A DNA stretch of 29,136 bases from Schoenoplectus triqueter (GCA_964058805.1 CAXKVV010000437.1:1-29136); one strand, 5' to 3'; shown: positions 13,358 to 24,100, counted from the first letter of the stretch. The notes: generated by a model not told the origin, from the sequence alone. Numbers and translations: made by a program.

Positions 13358-16300
13358 AAGTTTTTTGTGTGTTTTTGATCATTTTTTGCCTCAATAGCGC
13401 ACATATATTCATATAAATTTATATGAATACTTCTAATATTATCTATTATATTTTTTATAATTAAATATTAAATGTGAAGATTCTACGACACTAATTTTGC
13501 ATAAAACATAATACAGATGTATCAAAAACCGCTGTTTTGAGTTCTTCATAATTTTTGGACCCATGGCTATATAGAAATTCATGGAAATTCATAGAAATTA
13601 CTCCTAATAATGTATATTTTAACATTTTTCAGTTAACAATTCAATACGAATATTTTACGACACCAATTTTGCACGAACTTAATGCGAATGCACAAAAAAA
13701 ACTGTTTAAAGAGTTTTTCATTATTTTTGACCTCATAACTATATATAAATTCGTCAAAAATTAAAATAAATACTCATAATTATGTCTATTATAAATTTTG
13801 TCAATTGATATTTCAATTGAATGTTCTACGGTACTACTTTTGTACAAAACTTAATTCTATGCATTAAGTAATTTGTTTAAATAAGTTGTCTGAGTTTTTT
13901 TATCTTTTTTGGCATCATAACTATACTGAAATTTCATGCAAATTCATGAAAATTCTCATAATTATATCTACTAAAGATTTTCCAATTAATACTTCAATAT
14001 GAATATAGTATGACATTAATTTTGCATAAAACTTAACCCTGCTGCATTAATAACTACTGTTTGTACAGATTGTTTGGCTCATTCATTATTTTTGGTCTCA
14101 TAATTACATATAAATTTGTGAATGTTAGTATAAATACTTCTATATGTTTATTACAATGTTTTCCAATTAACAATTTAATATGAATATTCTACACACCGAG
14201 ATTGCATAAAAAATTATTCCGGCGCATTAAAAGTTGTTGATTAAATTGGTAGTTTGAGTTTTTCATCAGTTCTGGCCTCATAACTATACATAATTTCGTG
14301 TCAATTCAAAAATATTCTCCTAATATTGTCTATTAAATATTTTCAAAATTAATTTTCGAATATGAATATTCTACGATCATATTTTTTGATAAAACTAACT
14401 TAGATGTATTAAGAACAGTGTGTTTAAACAAGTTGTTTGAATTTTTAATCTTTGTTGGCCTCATAACCACACATAAATAAAAATTCACACAAATAGATAT
14501 AAAATAGTCATAATACTGTCTATTATGTGGTTTCATAGTTGATTATTTAATATGAATAGTCCATGATACTAATATTTACTCAATGGATGAATTAAAAACT
14601 ATTGTTTAAACAAGTTATTTGAGTTTTTCATCATTGTTATCCACATAACTACACAGACATTCATGCAAATTCATATAAATACTTCTATGTCTATCTTAAG
14701 ATTTTCTAATTAACACTTGAATACGAATATTCTAACACACTAATTTTGCATAAAAAATAATTTGGATACATTAAAAATTATTGTTTAAACATGTTGTTTG
14801 AGTTTTTCATCATTATTCGCCTCATAACTATACAGTAATTAATGCAAATTCATATAAATACTTTGAGGTGTGTCTATTTTAACATTTTTTAATTAACACT
14901 TCAATAGAAACATTCTACGACACTAATCTTGCACATAAATTAGTTCGAATGCATTAACAACTGTTGTTTAAACATGTTGTTTCAGTTTTTTATCATTTTT
15001 AGCCTCATAACTAAACAAAAATTCATGAAAATGCATATAAATACTTATAATTATATCTATTTTAATATTTTCAATTAACACTTCAATATGAACATTATAG
15101 ACACTAATTTTGCACAAAAAATAATTCAGATGCAAGAAAAACTATGGTTTAAATAGGTTATACCTAATAACGTCTATCAAATATTTGGTCTCATAAATAC
15201 AAATAATTTCATGAATATTCATAAGGATATACCTAATAATGTCTATCAAATATTTTAATAAATAACTCCCAATATGAAGATTCTACGATAGTATTTTTTA
15301 CACAACTTAATTTAGATGTATTAAAAACTATTGTTTAAACAAGTTGTTTGAGATTTTAATCATTTTTGGCCTCATAAATGCACATATATTCGTGTAAATT
15401 CATAAGGATACTCCTAATATCGCCTATTATATAATTTTATAGCTAAGTAACTAAATTCTACAATATTAATTTTGCTAAAACATACTTCAGATGAATTAAA
15501 AGTTATTGTTTAAACAAGTTGTTTCAGTAAATACTTCAATATGTATATTTTTCAATACGTCTAATTCTATTTAACATTTTTCAATTAACACTTCAATTTG
15601 AACACTCCATAACACTATTTTAGCACAAAAAATAATTTTGATGCATTAAAAATAGCAGTTTTAACAAGTTGTTTCAGTTATTCATCATTTTAGCCCCATA
15701 ACTATAAAGAAATTCATAAAAAATCATATTAATATTCCCAATTATGTCTATTTTAAATATTTCACGACACTTATTTTGTACAAAACTATTATGAATTGTT
15801 GTTTGAACAGGTTCTCTGTGTTTTTCATTATTTTGGGCCTCATAAATTTACATATATTCATGAAAATTAATTAAAAACTAATAATTATGTTTATTTCAAA
15901 ATTTCTAAATTAGCACTCAATATGAACATTCACCAACACTGAATTTGCACTAAACTTCATCCTGATGCACTAAAAATTATTATTTAAACAGGTTGTTTGA
16001 GTTCTTCATCATATTTGGTCCATAAATACAAATAATGTCTATCAAATGTATTTATAATTAACTCTCAAATATGAAGATTCTAGGACAGTATTTTTTAACA
16101 AAACTTAATTTAGATGTATTAAAAACTGTTGTTTAAACATGTTGTTTGAGCTTTTAATCATTTTTGACCTCATAACCGCACATATATTCGTTCAAATACA
16201 TATGGATACTGCTAATACTTCTATTATATAATTTTATAGTTTAATATTCTATAACATTAATTTTGCTAAAAATGTAATTTGGATGAATTAAAAGCTATTA

Positions 16301-17505
16301 TTTAAATAAGTTTTTCAGTTTTTCATCATTTTGTCCTCATAACTACAAGAAATTCATGAAAATTTAAATGAATACTCCTAATTATCTTTTTTTTTTGAGA
16401 TTTTCCAATTAACACTTGAATATTAACATTCTATGATATTAATTTTGCATAAAACTTAAAGTGAGTGCATTAAAAACTGTTGTTTAAACAAGTTATTTGA
16501 TTTTTAATAATTCTTGGCCTCATAATTACACATAAATTCATCAAAGTTAATATAAATACTCCTATATGTTTTTTACAATGTTTTCCAATTAAGAATTCAA
16601 TATAAATACTCCTATAATTACGCATTAAGAATTCTTATTTCAACAGGTTGTTTGACTCTTTAATTTTTTTTGGTCACATAACTTCACATAAATTTATAAA
16701 AATTAATTTAAATATTTCTAATTATGTCTATTTCAAGATTTTATAATCAGTACTTCAATATAAAAATTCTACGACCCTGAATTTGCACAAGACTTCAACC
16801 CGGTGCATTAAAGCTGCTGTTTAAACAGATTGTTTGAGTTTTTTTTCATATTTGGTCTCTCAACTACACATACAATCATAAAAATTCATAAATATAATTT
16901 CATAATTAAGATTTGATTTCATAGTTAACTCTTCAATATAAATATTCTACGACCATAATTTTTGACAAAACTTAATTCAGATGTATTAAAAATTGTCTGT
17001 TTAAACAAGTTCGAGTTTTTAATTAGTTTTGATCTCATAATTGCATATAAATTCGTACAAATTCATATGGATAGTTCTAATTTTATCTATCATATGGTTT
17101 TAAAGTTAAATATTCAATATGAATATTCTACGGTACTAATATATTCTCAAAACTTAATTCAGATGAATTAAAAACTGTTGTTTAAACAAGTTATTTGAAT
17201 TTTTCATCATTTTTGCCTTCATAACTACACAATAATTCATATAAATTAATATAATTACTTATAATTATATTTATTTTAAGATTTTTCATTAACACTTGAA
17301 TACGAACATTCTATAATACTAATTTTGCATAAAAAATAATTTGGATGCATTAGAAACTGATGTTTAAACTGGTTATTTGAGTTTTTCATCATGTTTGGCC
17401 TCATAACTATACAGTAATTAATAAAATTTCATAAAAATACTTCTAGTTATGCTTATTTTTGATATTTTTCAATTAACACTTCAATAGGAACATTCTATGA
17501 CACTA
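13358..17505. repeat. Satellite array, super-HOR copy B (partial, 4.15 kb)
   Basis: This stretch repeats positions 1-4,190 almost base for base. Landmarks are GCCTCAATAGCGCACATATA at 13,388 versus 31 (offset 13,357), GGACCCATGGCTATA near 13,556 versus 201, and CAATAGGAACATT near 17,483 versus 4,169 (offset 13,314). Differences are scattered substitutions plus small indels that explain the shrinking offset. Identity looks far higher than between sub-HORs or adjacent monomers, so this duplication is the youngest level of the hierarchy. Homology stops abruptly inside a monomer at about 17,505. Confidence 0.9.
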
Positions 17506-18010
17506 AAAATATATAAATACTCCTAATTATGTATATTTTTATATTTTTTTTAATTAACACTTCAATTGAATATTCTACGAAACTAATTTTGCACTAAACT
17601 TAATCCTCGTGCACTATGAAATGTTGTTTGAATAAGTTATTTATGTCTTTCATTATTTTTGGTCTCATAACCACAATTAAATTTATAAAAATTAATTTAA
17701 ATACTCCTAATTATATCTATTTCAAAATTTTCTAATTAACACTTGAATATGAATATTCAATGATACTGAATTTGCACTAAACTTCATCTTTGTGCATTAA
17801 AAACTGCTTTTTAAACAGGTTGTTTGGGTTCTTCATCATATTTGGTCTCATAAATACAAATAATTTCGTTCAAATTCACAAGCAGATATCTAATAATGTC
17901 TATCAAATGTTTTTATAATTAACTCTCCAATCTGAAGATTTCACGACAGTATTTTTAACAAAACTTTAAACAAGTTGTTTGTCCTTTTAATTATTTTTGA
18001 CCTCATAACT
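17506..18010. repeat. Satellite monomers beyond the copy B breakpoint
   Basis: Just under three monomers. The first is chimeric: CATTCTATGACACTAA from the 3' half of one monomer joins directly to AAATATATAAATACTCC from the middle of another, skipping most of a unit. The following monomers resemble the GTGCACTATGAAATGTTG type seen in sub-HOR 2. The array is then cut at CCTCATAACT by the insert at 18,011. Confidence 0.8.
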
Positions 18011-18051
18011 TGTTCTAAGGGTTGATTTCTTAGGGTTTAATCTTGACTTCC

Positions 18052-18238
18052 CTTGATGTTTATCACTGAAACGTGGGACCCACCTGTCAGTGAACAATAA
18101 TTAGATGGACGACCCCTCAGGAGATCTCTCTCCTGAATCTCCTGAGGGTCATCCACCTCGAATGAACGGGAGGTGGCAGGGCTTTTATACCTTTGGCCCC
18201 TTATCTAGAATTTCCTTGTGGAATTAATGCTTAATCAT
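18052..18238. repeat. Insert tandem unit A with hairpin
   Basis: Contains GTGGGACCCACCTGTCAGTG, then a strong imperfect hairpin (arms 18,104-18,124 and 18,138-18,157, sharing CTCAGGAGA/TCTCCTGAG, loop about 13 nt), then a TATA-like CTTTTATACC and TTTCCTTGTGG. Unit B matches with an offset of about 240 bp. Confidence 0.6.
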
Positions 18239-18261
18239 TGCTCCGGCTTGATTAGATTTAA

Positions 18262-18475
18262 TGGATATGCTAGTTTTAGACTATTGAAGCTGCTTGTGTG
18301 GGACTGTCAGATATGTCCCACTTGTCAGAGAAAAATAATCACATGGGTGACACCCATGAGATCTCATTTCTCTCTTGAGTCTCTTGGCCGTCACCCAAAT
18401 CAAGTGGACAGTGGATAGTGGAGTGTTTATATCCTTGCCTTTTATCTCAAATTTCCTTGTGGGACAAGTAGACTT
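18262..18475. repeat. Insert tandem unit B with palindrome
   Basis: Diverged copy of unit A: CTTGTCAGAGAAAAATAATC at 18,321 matches CCTGTCAGTGAACAATAATT at 18,083 (238-bp offset), and TTTCCTTGTG at 18,452 matches 18,211 (241-bp offset). The hairpin position is kept but the bases differ. It holds a perfect palindrome at 18,342-18,358 (CATGGGTG-A-CACCCATG) and a TATA-like TGTTTATATCC. Confidence 0.6.
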
Positions 18476-18604
18476 TTCCATAGCTCAGCTGGTGGACCCT
18501 CTCTCTTGCCTTTCTCTCATCTTTCTTATGATTTATTACTGATAATTGATATTTATCCTTAATTATTCAGCTGCTTTATCCTTGAGATTTTTCAAGGGTA
18601 AACA

Positions 18605-19955
18605 AACATATATTGAATATTTTGATAATTTACTATTAAATATAAAAAATCTATGACACAAATTTTGAATAAAATATTTTATTCAGATGCATTAAATTCA
18701 TCATTTTTTTGAACTCATAACAACACATATATTCATATGGCTATTAAATATTTTTTAATATACTCTTCAATATGAAGATACTAATTTTGTATAAAACTTA
18801 AATCGTATGCATTAAAAATTATTGTTCAAATAAGCTCTTTGAGTTTTTCATCATTTTAGAGCTTATAACTATACATAAATTCTTGCGAATTCATATGGAT
18901 ACTCTAAATTATGTTCATTATAAGTTTTTTCAATTAATTCTTTAATATAAAAAATTATAGAATAATAATTTTACATAAAACTTCATCCGGATACATTAAA
19001 AACTGTTGATAAAAAAATTATTTGTGTTTTTAATCATTTTGATATCGTTTCAACACATAATTACAGAAAAAATTATATGAATACTCCTAATAATATCTAT
19101 TAAATATATTTATAATTAACTCTTCAATATGAATATTTTATGACAGTATTTTTACACAAATTTTAACTCATACGCATTAAAAATTATTATTTAAACAAGC
19201 TATTTTAGTTTTTAATTATTTTATCCTCATAAATGTACATAAATTCATACAAAATTATATAGATACTCCTAATATTATATATTATATGTTTCATAATAAA
19301 TGCTCAAGATGAAAAGTCTACTATACTAATTTCGAATAAGACTTAATTGTGATGCAGTAAAACTACTATTTAAACAAGTTATTTGGATTTTCATCATTTT
19401 TGGCTTCCTAACTATACATAAATTCATACAAATTCAAATAAATACTATTTATTATCTCTATTATAAGTTTGTATAATTAACTTTTTAATATGAACATTCT
19501 ACTATAATAGTTTTTTCATAAAATTTCATCCGAATGTGTTGAAAATTGTGATTTAAATATATTATTTGCATTTTTCACTTTTTAGTCTTGTTTCTACATT
19601 TAATTTTATATAAAATCATATGAATACTTCTGTTATTTTTAAATTTTTAGTCTTGTTTCTATTATAAGATTCAATATGAATATTCTACAATATTAATTTC
19701 GCACAAAATTTACATGCATTAAAAAAATATTGTTTAAAGAGGTAGTTTGAATTTTACATCATTTTTAACTTATAAGTTTGTACAAATGAAAAAAAATGTT
19801 TCTAATTATGTTAATTATAAGATTTTCTAATTAACACTTCAATATCAACATTCTACGATACTAAGTTTGCACAAAATCCAATTTCGATGCATTAAAAACT
19901 ACTTTTTAAAAAAAAAATGATTTTTCATCATTTTGATCTCATAACTACACAGATA
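18605..19955. repeat. Degenerate satellite monomers at array edge
   Basis: About seven decayed monomers. Traces of the consensus recur at about 180-bp steps: TTCATCATTTTAGAGCTTAT near 18,848, ATCCTCATAAATGTACATAA near 19,225, GGCTTCCTAACTATACATAA near 19,402, TTAACACTTCAATATCAACATTC near 19,830, and TTTTTCATCATTTTGATCTC near 19,920. Divergence is clearly higher than in the main array, as expected at an edge not homogenised by recombination. Confidence 0.8.
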
Positions 19956-19967
19956 AATTAGGAGTAT

Positions 19968-20320
19968 CAATGGGTCGAATTGGGTTGGCTTCGGATCATG
20001 TGATCATTATTTTATTATTTTCTTGACCCTACCCGACCCGTTTAAATTCGGGTCAAGAAATCTTGATCCCATACTTGACCCGGCCAGATCATGGGTCGAC
20101 CCGACCCTACCCACCCATTAAGATAATTAATTTTTTATTAATTATTTTTATATAATTTTAAGTACTTAAATATTAATTAATTTATAATTAATCTTATTTA
20201 GTATATAATTAGTGTATATCTAAACTTTAATTAATATTAAATCATAAAATTACTTTAAAAATATAATTAAACGGGTTAGGTCAGGTCTTATATAATTTTA
20301 AGTACTTAAATCATAAAATT
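19968..20320. mobile_element. GGGTC/GACCC-rich inverted-repeat element remnant
   Basis: A GC-rich island in AT-rich DNA: AATGGGTCGAATTGGGTTGG at its start, GACCCTACCCGACCCG at 20,025 and CCCGACCCTACCCACCCATT near 20,100. A diverged inverted partner ACGGGTTAGGTCAGGTC lies at 20,271-20,287. Smaller dyads occur (GACCCGtttaaattCGGGTC, GATCAtgTGATC). TATAATTTTAAGTACTTAAA is directly repeated at 20,151 and 20,291. This resembles a decayed non-autonomous DNA transposon; the family is not identified. Confidence 0.4.
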
Positions 20321-20913
20321 ACATTCAAAATTACAAAATTGTTCGTCGGAATGCATGAGCTGTATTAACTATGCTCTTATACAACTGAAATATAATTGAC
20401 ATGCTCAAATAAGTAATTTTAGCATAAGTATTTCACTCAAAACTATATATACACAAATTAAAGAATGTCCTCTAAAAAAAATAGATGCAAAAACCAAATT
20501 ATCCTTGTATATAGTTGTAGGTCTAAAAGTACAACTTAAGAATTGGGTGATGAACATTTGTCCCATCTTACAAGCAACTCTTTCTTATCCCTGTTAATAT
20601 TTTGTCTTGTCAGAAATTTATTTTCAAATTTCGTACCAGTATGAAAAATACAACAGACTCGGAATCAGTCTGTTCTGATTATTCAATGAGGTCAATGTCT
20701 CATAATTCAACGCAACTCGGGACCGATTTGCAATCTTAGCTGAATTTTTCAAGTCGAGCTCAAGCCAATTGTGATGTTTCACATATCAAATCGAACCAAC
20801 AAAGTTATATTTATAAAGTTCTTGACGGATTTAGACCTGATTCCAATATAATATTACTTTAAGCTTAAACTAACCTGATTCCATATACGGGCATAATTTT
20901 ACTATTATAATAG
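20321..20913. other. Intergenic, nothing recognised
   Basis: AT-rich non-repetitive sequence with frequent stops in all frames. I see no gene, RNA or clear repeat. Confidence 0.6.
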
Positions 20914-21085
20914 ATTGAGGGGAGTGTTGAGAAATAAATGGATTAGGGTCTTAGGGAAGAATATGCGACAGTTATTTTCATTCATTTGTATAATAATAAT
21001 AATACTATATTCTTGTAGATTGGGTCTAATTAATTATAATTTGATGAAGCAAGTGCTTCGAGGAAATGCAAAAAGAACTTGAGGA
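20914..21085 (+). mobile_element. Possible copia-type PPT/3' LTR junction remnant
   Basis: ATTGAGGGGAG followed at once by TGTTGAGAAATAAATGGATT resembles the polypurine tract plus LTR start of plant Ty1-copia elements, many of which read GAGGGGGAG-TGTT. There is no reverse transcriptase or RNase H coding sequence upstream and I cannot fix the LTR end, so this is at most a fragment and the match may be chance. The end given is arbitrary. Confidence 0.25.
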
Positions 21086-21532
21086 ACAACAATAGTCCTG
21101 CATGGAGTCACATCACTGCATTTTTTTTAATTTTCTAAAAATATCAATTTATCACATTCAAACTATACCAAACACTTGAAGTTTAAAAAAGAATCCTGGA
21201 ATCCTGGTTTCCGCCAATTGGTGGAAAAAAGAAACAATTTTTAAAATTAATAATCCGCAGTCCAATCAAAACTCTTTGGATGTCAAAGAATTATATATCT
21301 ACATATTTCAGTTTATTCAATGTACTTTCCTAATTATTTTCTAATAGTTCCAAATTATATTTTATCATGCTTACAGTTCAGCAATAACAGCCTTCGGAGG
21401 AGGTTCTTCTCGCCTTCATAACAACAACGTTTCTTCAGAGAAAGGAATTGAACAATATATTTTTCAGAGAAAAAATATATATACAAAATATTTGTATGAG
21501 CTGGTAAATTGGATTTATCGCTTTGATAATAA
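21086..21532. other. Intergenic, nothing recognised
   Basis: AT-rich sequence with no supported coding frame, RNA gene or repeat. Confidence 0.55.
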
Positions 21533-21727
21533 ATGAGTAAATTAGATTTATCATTTTTAAGGAACCGTGAAAGATTATTATGTCAAAGAAAAACTGGAAA
21601 AAGAACTTTCAATGGTCTTTTTGGCAGACGTCTTTTCACGTGTTCATAAGTCTGTTTAAAGTCATCTTAATAAACTGACTAATTATAAATATGTAAATTA
21701 GATTTATCATTTTTAAGAAACCGTGAA
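21533..21727. repeat. Direct duplication of a ~38-bp block
   Basis: GTAAATTAGATTTATCATTT followed by TTAAGGAACCGTGAA near 21,535 recurs as GTAAATTAGATTTATCATTT, TTAAGAAACCGTGAA near 21,691, a spacing of about 156 bp. A weaker relative (GTAAATTGGATTTATCGCTT) precedes the first copy. Confidence 0.7.
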
Positions 21728-21852
21728 GGAAGGAAAATGAAGAATATGCTATTCACTGTATAGAGAGATTACCTACAGGCTACAGTACGGAATTTTACCC
21801 GTTATTACACTCGATTTTAGTTATAAATCATTAAACATATCATATTATAACA

Positions 21853-21948
21853 GATTCAGAACGTCTTATCTATAAATCTTTAAATTTTTAAACAGCGATT
21901 CAGAACGTCTTATCTATAAATCTTTAAATCTTTAAACAGCCATTCAGG
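21853..21948. repeat. 44-bp tandem duplication, two and a fraction copies
   Basis: GATTCAGAACGTCTTATCTA starts at 21,853 and again at 21,897, each followed by TAAATCTTTAAAT and TTTAAACAGC. A third partial start (CATTCAGG) is at 21,941. The two full copies differ at about one base. Confidence 0.85.
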
Positions 21949-22010
21949 TCTTAACAATAAGCTAGATTCAAACTCATTTTTCCTCTAGATTTTTTATTTT
22001 TTATTTTACT

Positions 22011-22722
22011 TTACATTTATAGGAGGTCCAAAAAGAAACTATATATCAAATAAATTAAATATCAACTATTATTAAGTTTTATTGTAAAAAAAATTATGCA
22101 TTATATAACTTTACTAGAAAAAAAATATTATATTTTGTGCATTGTCTTTTATTAAACTAGCATAGAACCTATCCGTTGTGTGGATCCTCTTAATTTTAAA
22201 AATATTTATTTTGAGCATTAATTTTATTATAATCAAATGTATTTTTACTTAAATATAGTTAATGTCTAAATCAATCATAAAGACTCTTAAATTTTTAAAT
22301 TTATTATTTAATAACAGATGATGTACAAAATATGATAATTTTATTTTTCTGAGTAAGATCGTACAATGTATATTTTTTATAATAAAACTTAATAATAGTT
22401 GATATTTTATTATTTTATATACAACTTCTTTTTACAAAATAATTAAATTTAATACTAATTTTATTATAAAAATAATATTTCACTTAGATATAATTTATAT
22501 CTAAATCAATCACAAAGGCTCTTAAATTTTTAAACAAAATTAATTTATTATTCAATAGAATTATTAAAATATAATGCACAAAATATAATATTTTTTTCCT
22601 TTCTAGTAAGATTGTATAATGTATAGTTTTCTTTTTTTATAGTAAACCTTAACAATAGTCGTAGTTTAATTTATTTGATATACAACTTCTTTTTTGGACA
22701 TCCTATAAATAAATGGTAAAAA
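22011..22722. mobile_element. AT-rich foldback element with long inverted arms
   Basis: The left arm (ACATTTATAGGAGGTCCAAA, then ATATATCAAATAAATTAAAT, then ATATTTTGTGCATT by 22,145) is matched in inverted form by the right arm (AATTTATTTGATATACAACT, TCTTTTTTGGACATCC, TATAAATAAATGG, ending about 22,720). The arms are about 180 bp with visible divergence. The interior includes CTTAAATTTTTAAA blocks near 22,288 and 22,520. GAACCTATCCGTTGTGTGGA at about 22,166 interrupts the left arm. No coding sequence is present. The structure suits a non-autonomous foldback or MITE element; superfamily unknown. Confidence 0.5.
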
Positions 22723-22894
22723 ATAGCAAATATAATGGAGATGAAAAATGAGTCTGACTGAAATCTGAACCGTCGCTTTATAAAATCAATCAATCTCAAT
22801 CATGAATTGAATATAGGTTTTTCGATCATTACACATTATCTGACAACATTAACAAACGTTTTCAATATATACACTCTTTATAATATAGTATAAA

Positions 22895-23285
22895 TAATAA
22901 ATTAATTTTGTTCAAAATTTTAAGAGCCTTTGTAATTGATTTTGAAATAATTAATCTAAGTAAAATATATTATTTTTATAATAAAGTTAATATTAAATAT
23001 AATTATTTTATGAAAAGAAGTTGTATATCAAATAATTAAATATCAACTATTATTAAGTTTTATTATATAAAAAAAGAAAATTACATATTATAAGATCTTA
23101 CTTAAAAAATATTATATTTTATACATAATATTTTATTAAATAATAAATTAAATTTATTTAAAAATTTAAGAGTCTTTGTGATGGATTTAGATATAAATTA
23201 TATTTAAGTAAAATATATTATTTTATTATAATAAGATTAATATTAAATATAAATATTTTTTAAATTAAAAAGGTCCACACAATTG
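22895..23285. mobile_element. Second, inverted partial copy of the foldback family
   Basis: AAGAAGTTGTATATCAAATA, TCAACTATTATTAAGTTTTA, AATTTAAGAGTCTTTGTGAT and AAAGGTCCACACAA repeat, mostly in opposite orientation, blocks found in 22,160-22,700. The right limit is set by AAGGTCCACACAA at about 23,270-23,282, the counterpart of TTGTGTGGATCCTCTT near 22,178. Confidence 0.5.
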
Positions 23286-23668
23286 AAATCTGATAGTACG
23301 TACAAATGTTGACTAAGATACGATGTTGTCATCAATGCAAATTTTTTTATTTCTAGTAAACGTCTTGTAAAATGATATAAAATATGCCGCCGAGATAAAA
23401 TTTCAGTCTCTTTAAGAAGAGATCAAATTTTCATATCATATTTTCTAGTTCAGACAAAAATAAATATGCTAAATTCTGAGAAAAAGTTTGACATTTTCTA
23501 AAAATTAAAAAATTTCATCAATGAGTATTGTATTGATGACTCGTCCTTTCCAAGCCGTTTGGTGGGGCCTGTTTGAAGCAAAAGTGCTCATTTGATCTCT
23601 ATCTTGTCTATATAACAGAAGTCAGAAGAGGTGATCGATACGCAATTCCAGAATACAAAGGAAAAAAA
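23286..23668 (+). promoter_or_regulatory. Upstream region of the S40-like gene
   Basis: A TATA box candidate CTATATAAC lies at 23,608-23,616, about 55 bp before the chosen start codon, so the 5' leader would be short. A consensus W-box (TTGACT) is at 23,309-23,314, another TTGAC core is at 23,488-23,492, and a TGACTC bZIP-type core lies near 23,537. Some S40 genes are known to respond to senescence and WRKY factors, so the W-box is notable, though such short motifs also occur by chance. Confidence 0.5.
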
Positions 23669-24100
23669 ATGGAAGAATTTGAGGAAGAAGACATATTATG
23701 GCCTGATCAGGAAGACAACGAAGAAGATGACAGACAAAGAGAGACATACCCGGTCGTACCTTGGAGCCAAAACAATGCATCCGCGCCTATCCGGATTCCC
23801 TCGAGAGATAATGTCGGCCGTTCATGGACAGCCGGGATCAACTACAATACTACGGGTTCGAACACACGAGATGATGATGGAGATGAAGATGAAGATGATT
23901 ATAATGGTGTTAGTCAGGGAACTCCGGGAAAGGATATAAGTATAACAGCGCCGCATATTTTTCTTCAACAGAAGAACGACAGTAAGAGTAAGATGGTTCG
24001 TTCAGTTTGCGAGGGATATGGAAGAACGCTTAAAGGACGCGATCTTAGAAACACGCGAGACTTGATTCATCGGCTAACGGGTTTTCTCGAGAAATCATGA
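23669..24100 (+). CDS. S40-like senescence-regulator protein (DUF584), 143 aa
   Basis: Intact single-exon reading frame. The product matches the plant-specific S40/senescence-regulator family. Visible hallmarks in order: N-terminal EEFEEEDILWPD (residues 2-13), an acidic stretch (14-25), APIRIPSRD (39-47, the family's PVRIP-type motif), a second acidic run DDDGDEDEDD (68-77), APHIFLQQK (94-102), and the C-terminal core GRTLKGRDLRNTRDLIHRLT (118-137), then GFLEKS. The frame is open to an ATG 96 bp upstream (23,573), but the ATG at 23,669 is preferred because it gives the family's usual MEEF start, sits in AAAAAAATGG, and lies downstream of the TATA box while the upstream ATG does not. Known members such as barley HvS40 and Arabidopsis AtS40-3 are nuclear and linked to leaf senescence and stress. 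The biochemical role is not established, and which subgroup this belongs to is not decided here. It lies about 3.7 kb from the satellite edge. Confidence 0.93.
   Translation: MEEFEEEDILWPDQEDNEEDDRQRETYPVVPWSQNNASAPIRIPSRDNVGRSWTAGINYNTTGSNTRDDDGDEDEDDYNGVSQGTPGKDISITAPHIFLQQKNDSKSKMVRSVCEGYGRTLKGRDLRNTRDLIHRLTGFLEKS

Larger units (their letters stand above)
18011..18604. mobile_element. Unidentified ~590-bp insert in the satellite
   Basis: Satellite sequence stops at CCTCATAACT and resumes at about ACATATATTGAATATTTTGA, as expected for the same monomer position. The intervening DNA is more GC-rich and unrelated to the satellite. It contains two diverged tandem units of ~240 bp. It begins TGTTCTAAGG and could end GGTAAACA, which would suit a small LTR-type sequence, but the flanking bases (TAACT left, AACAT right) are not a clean target duplication, so class is undecided. 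No coding sequence is convincing on either strand. Confidence 0.6.

Noticed and set aside
1..18010. CRISPR-like or CENP-B box interpretation of the tandem array
   Set aside because: Units are contiguous ~182-bp monomers with no spacers. I saw no CENP-B box consensus; the array is too AT-rich and lacks the CGGG core.
18011..18050. TTAGGGTTT resembling plant telomere repeat
   Set aside because: It occurs once, not in tandem.
18218..18418. Plus-strand frame of 66 codons, and its minus-strand shadow at 18,281-18,481
   Set aside because: It crosses the hairpin and both tandem units of the insert, with no domain or codon pattern.
18481..18492. TAGCTCAGCTGG, a match to the pol III A box of tRNAs and SINEs
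   Set aside because: No B box (GGTTCGA-type) follows at the expected distance, and no tRNA cloverleaf can be formed.
22160..22200. ATCCGTTGTGTGGATCC as a Helitron terminus, by likeness to plant CGTTGCACGGG-type ends
   Set aside because: No 5' TC start, 3' hairpin plus CTRR end, or A/T insertion site can be shown, so it was left as part of the foldback remnant.
23631..23939. 102-codon frame overlapping the S40-like gene
   Set aside because: It is a different frame of the same strand inside a clear S40 coding sequence; the acidic repeats produce a Lys/Met-rich shadow.
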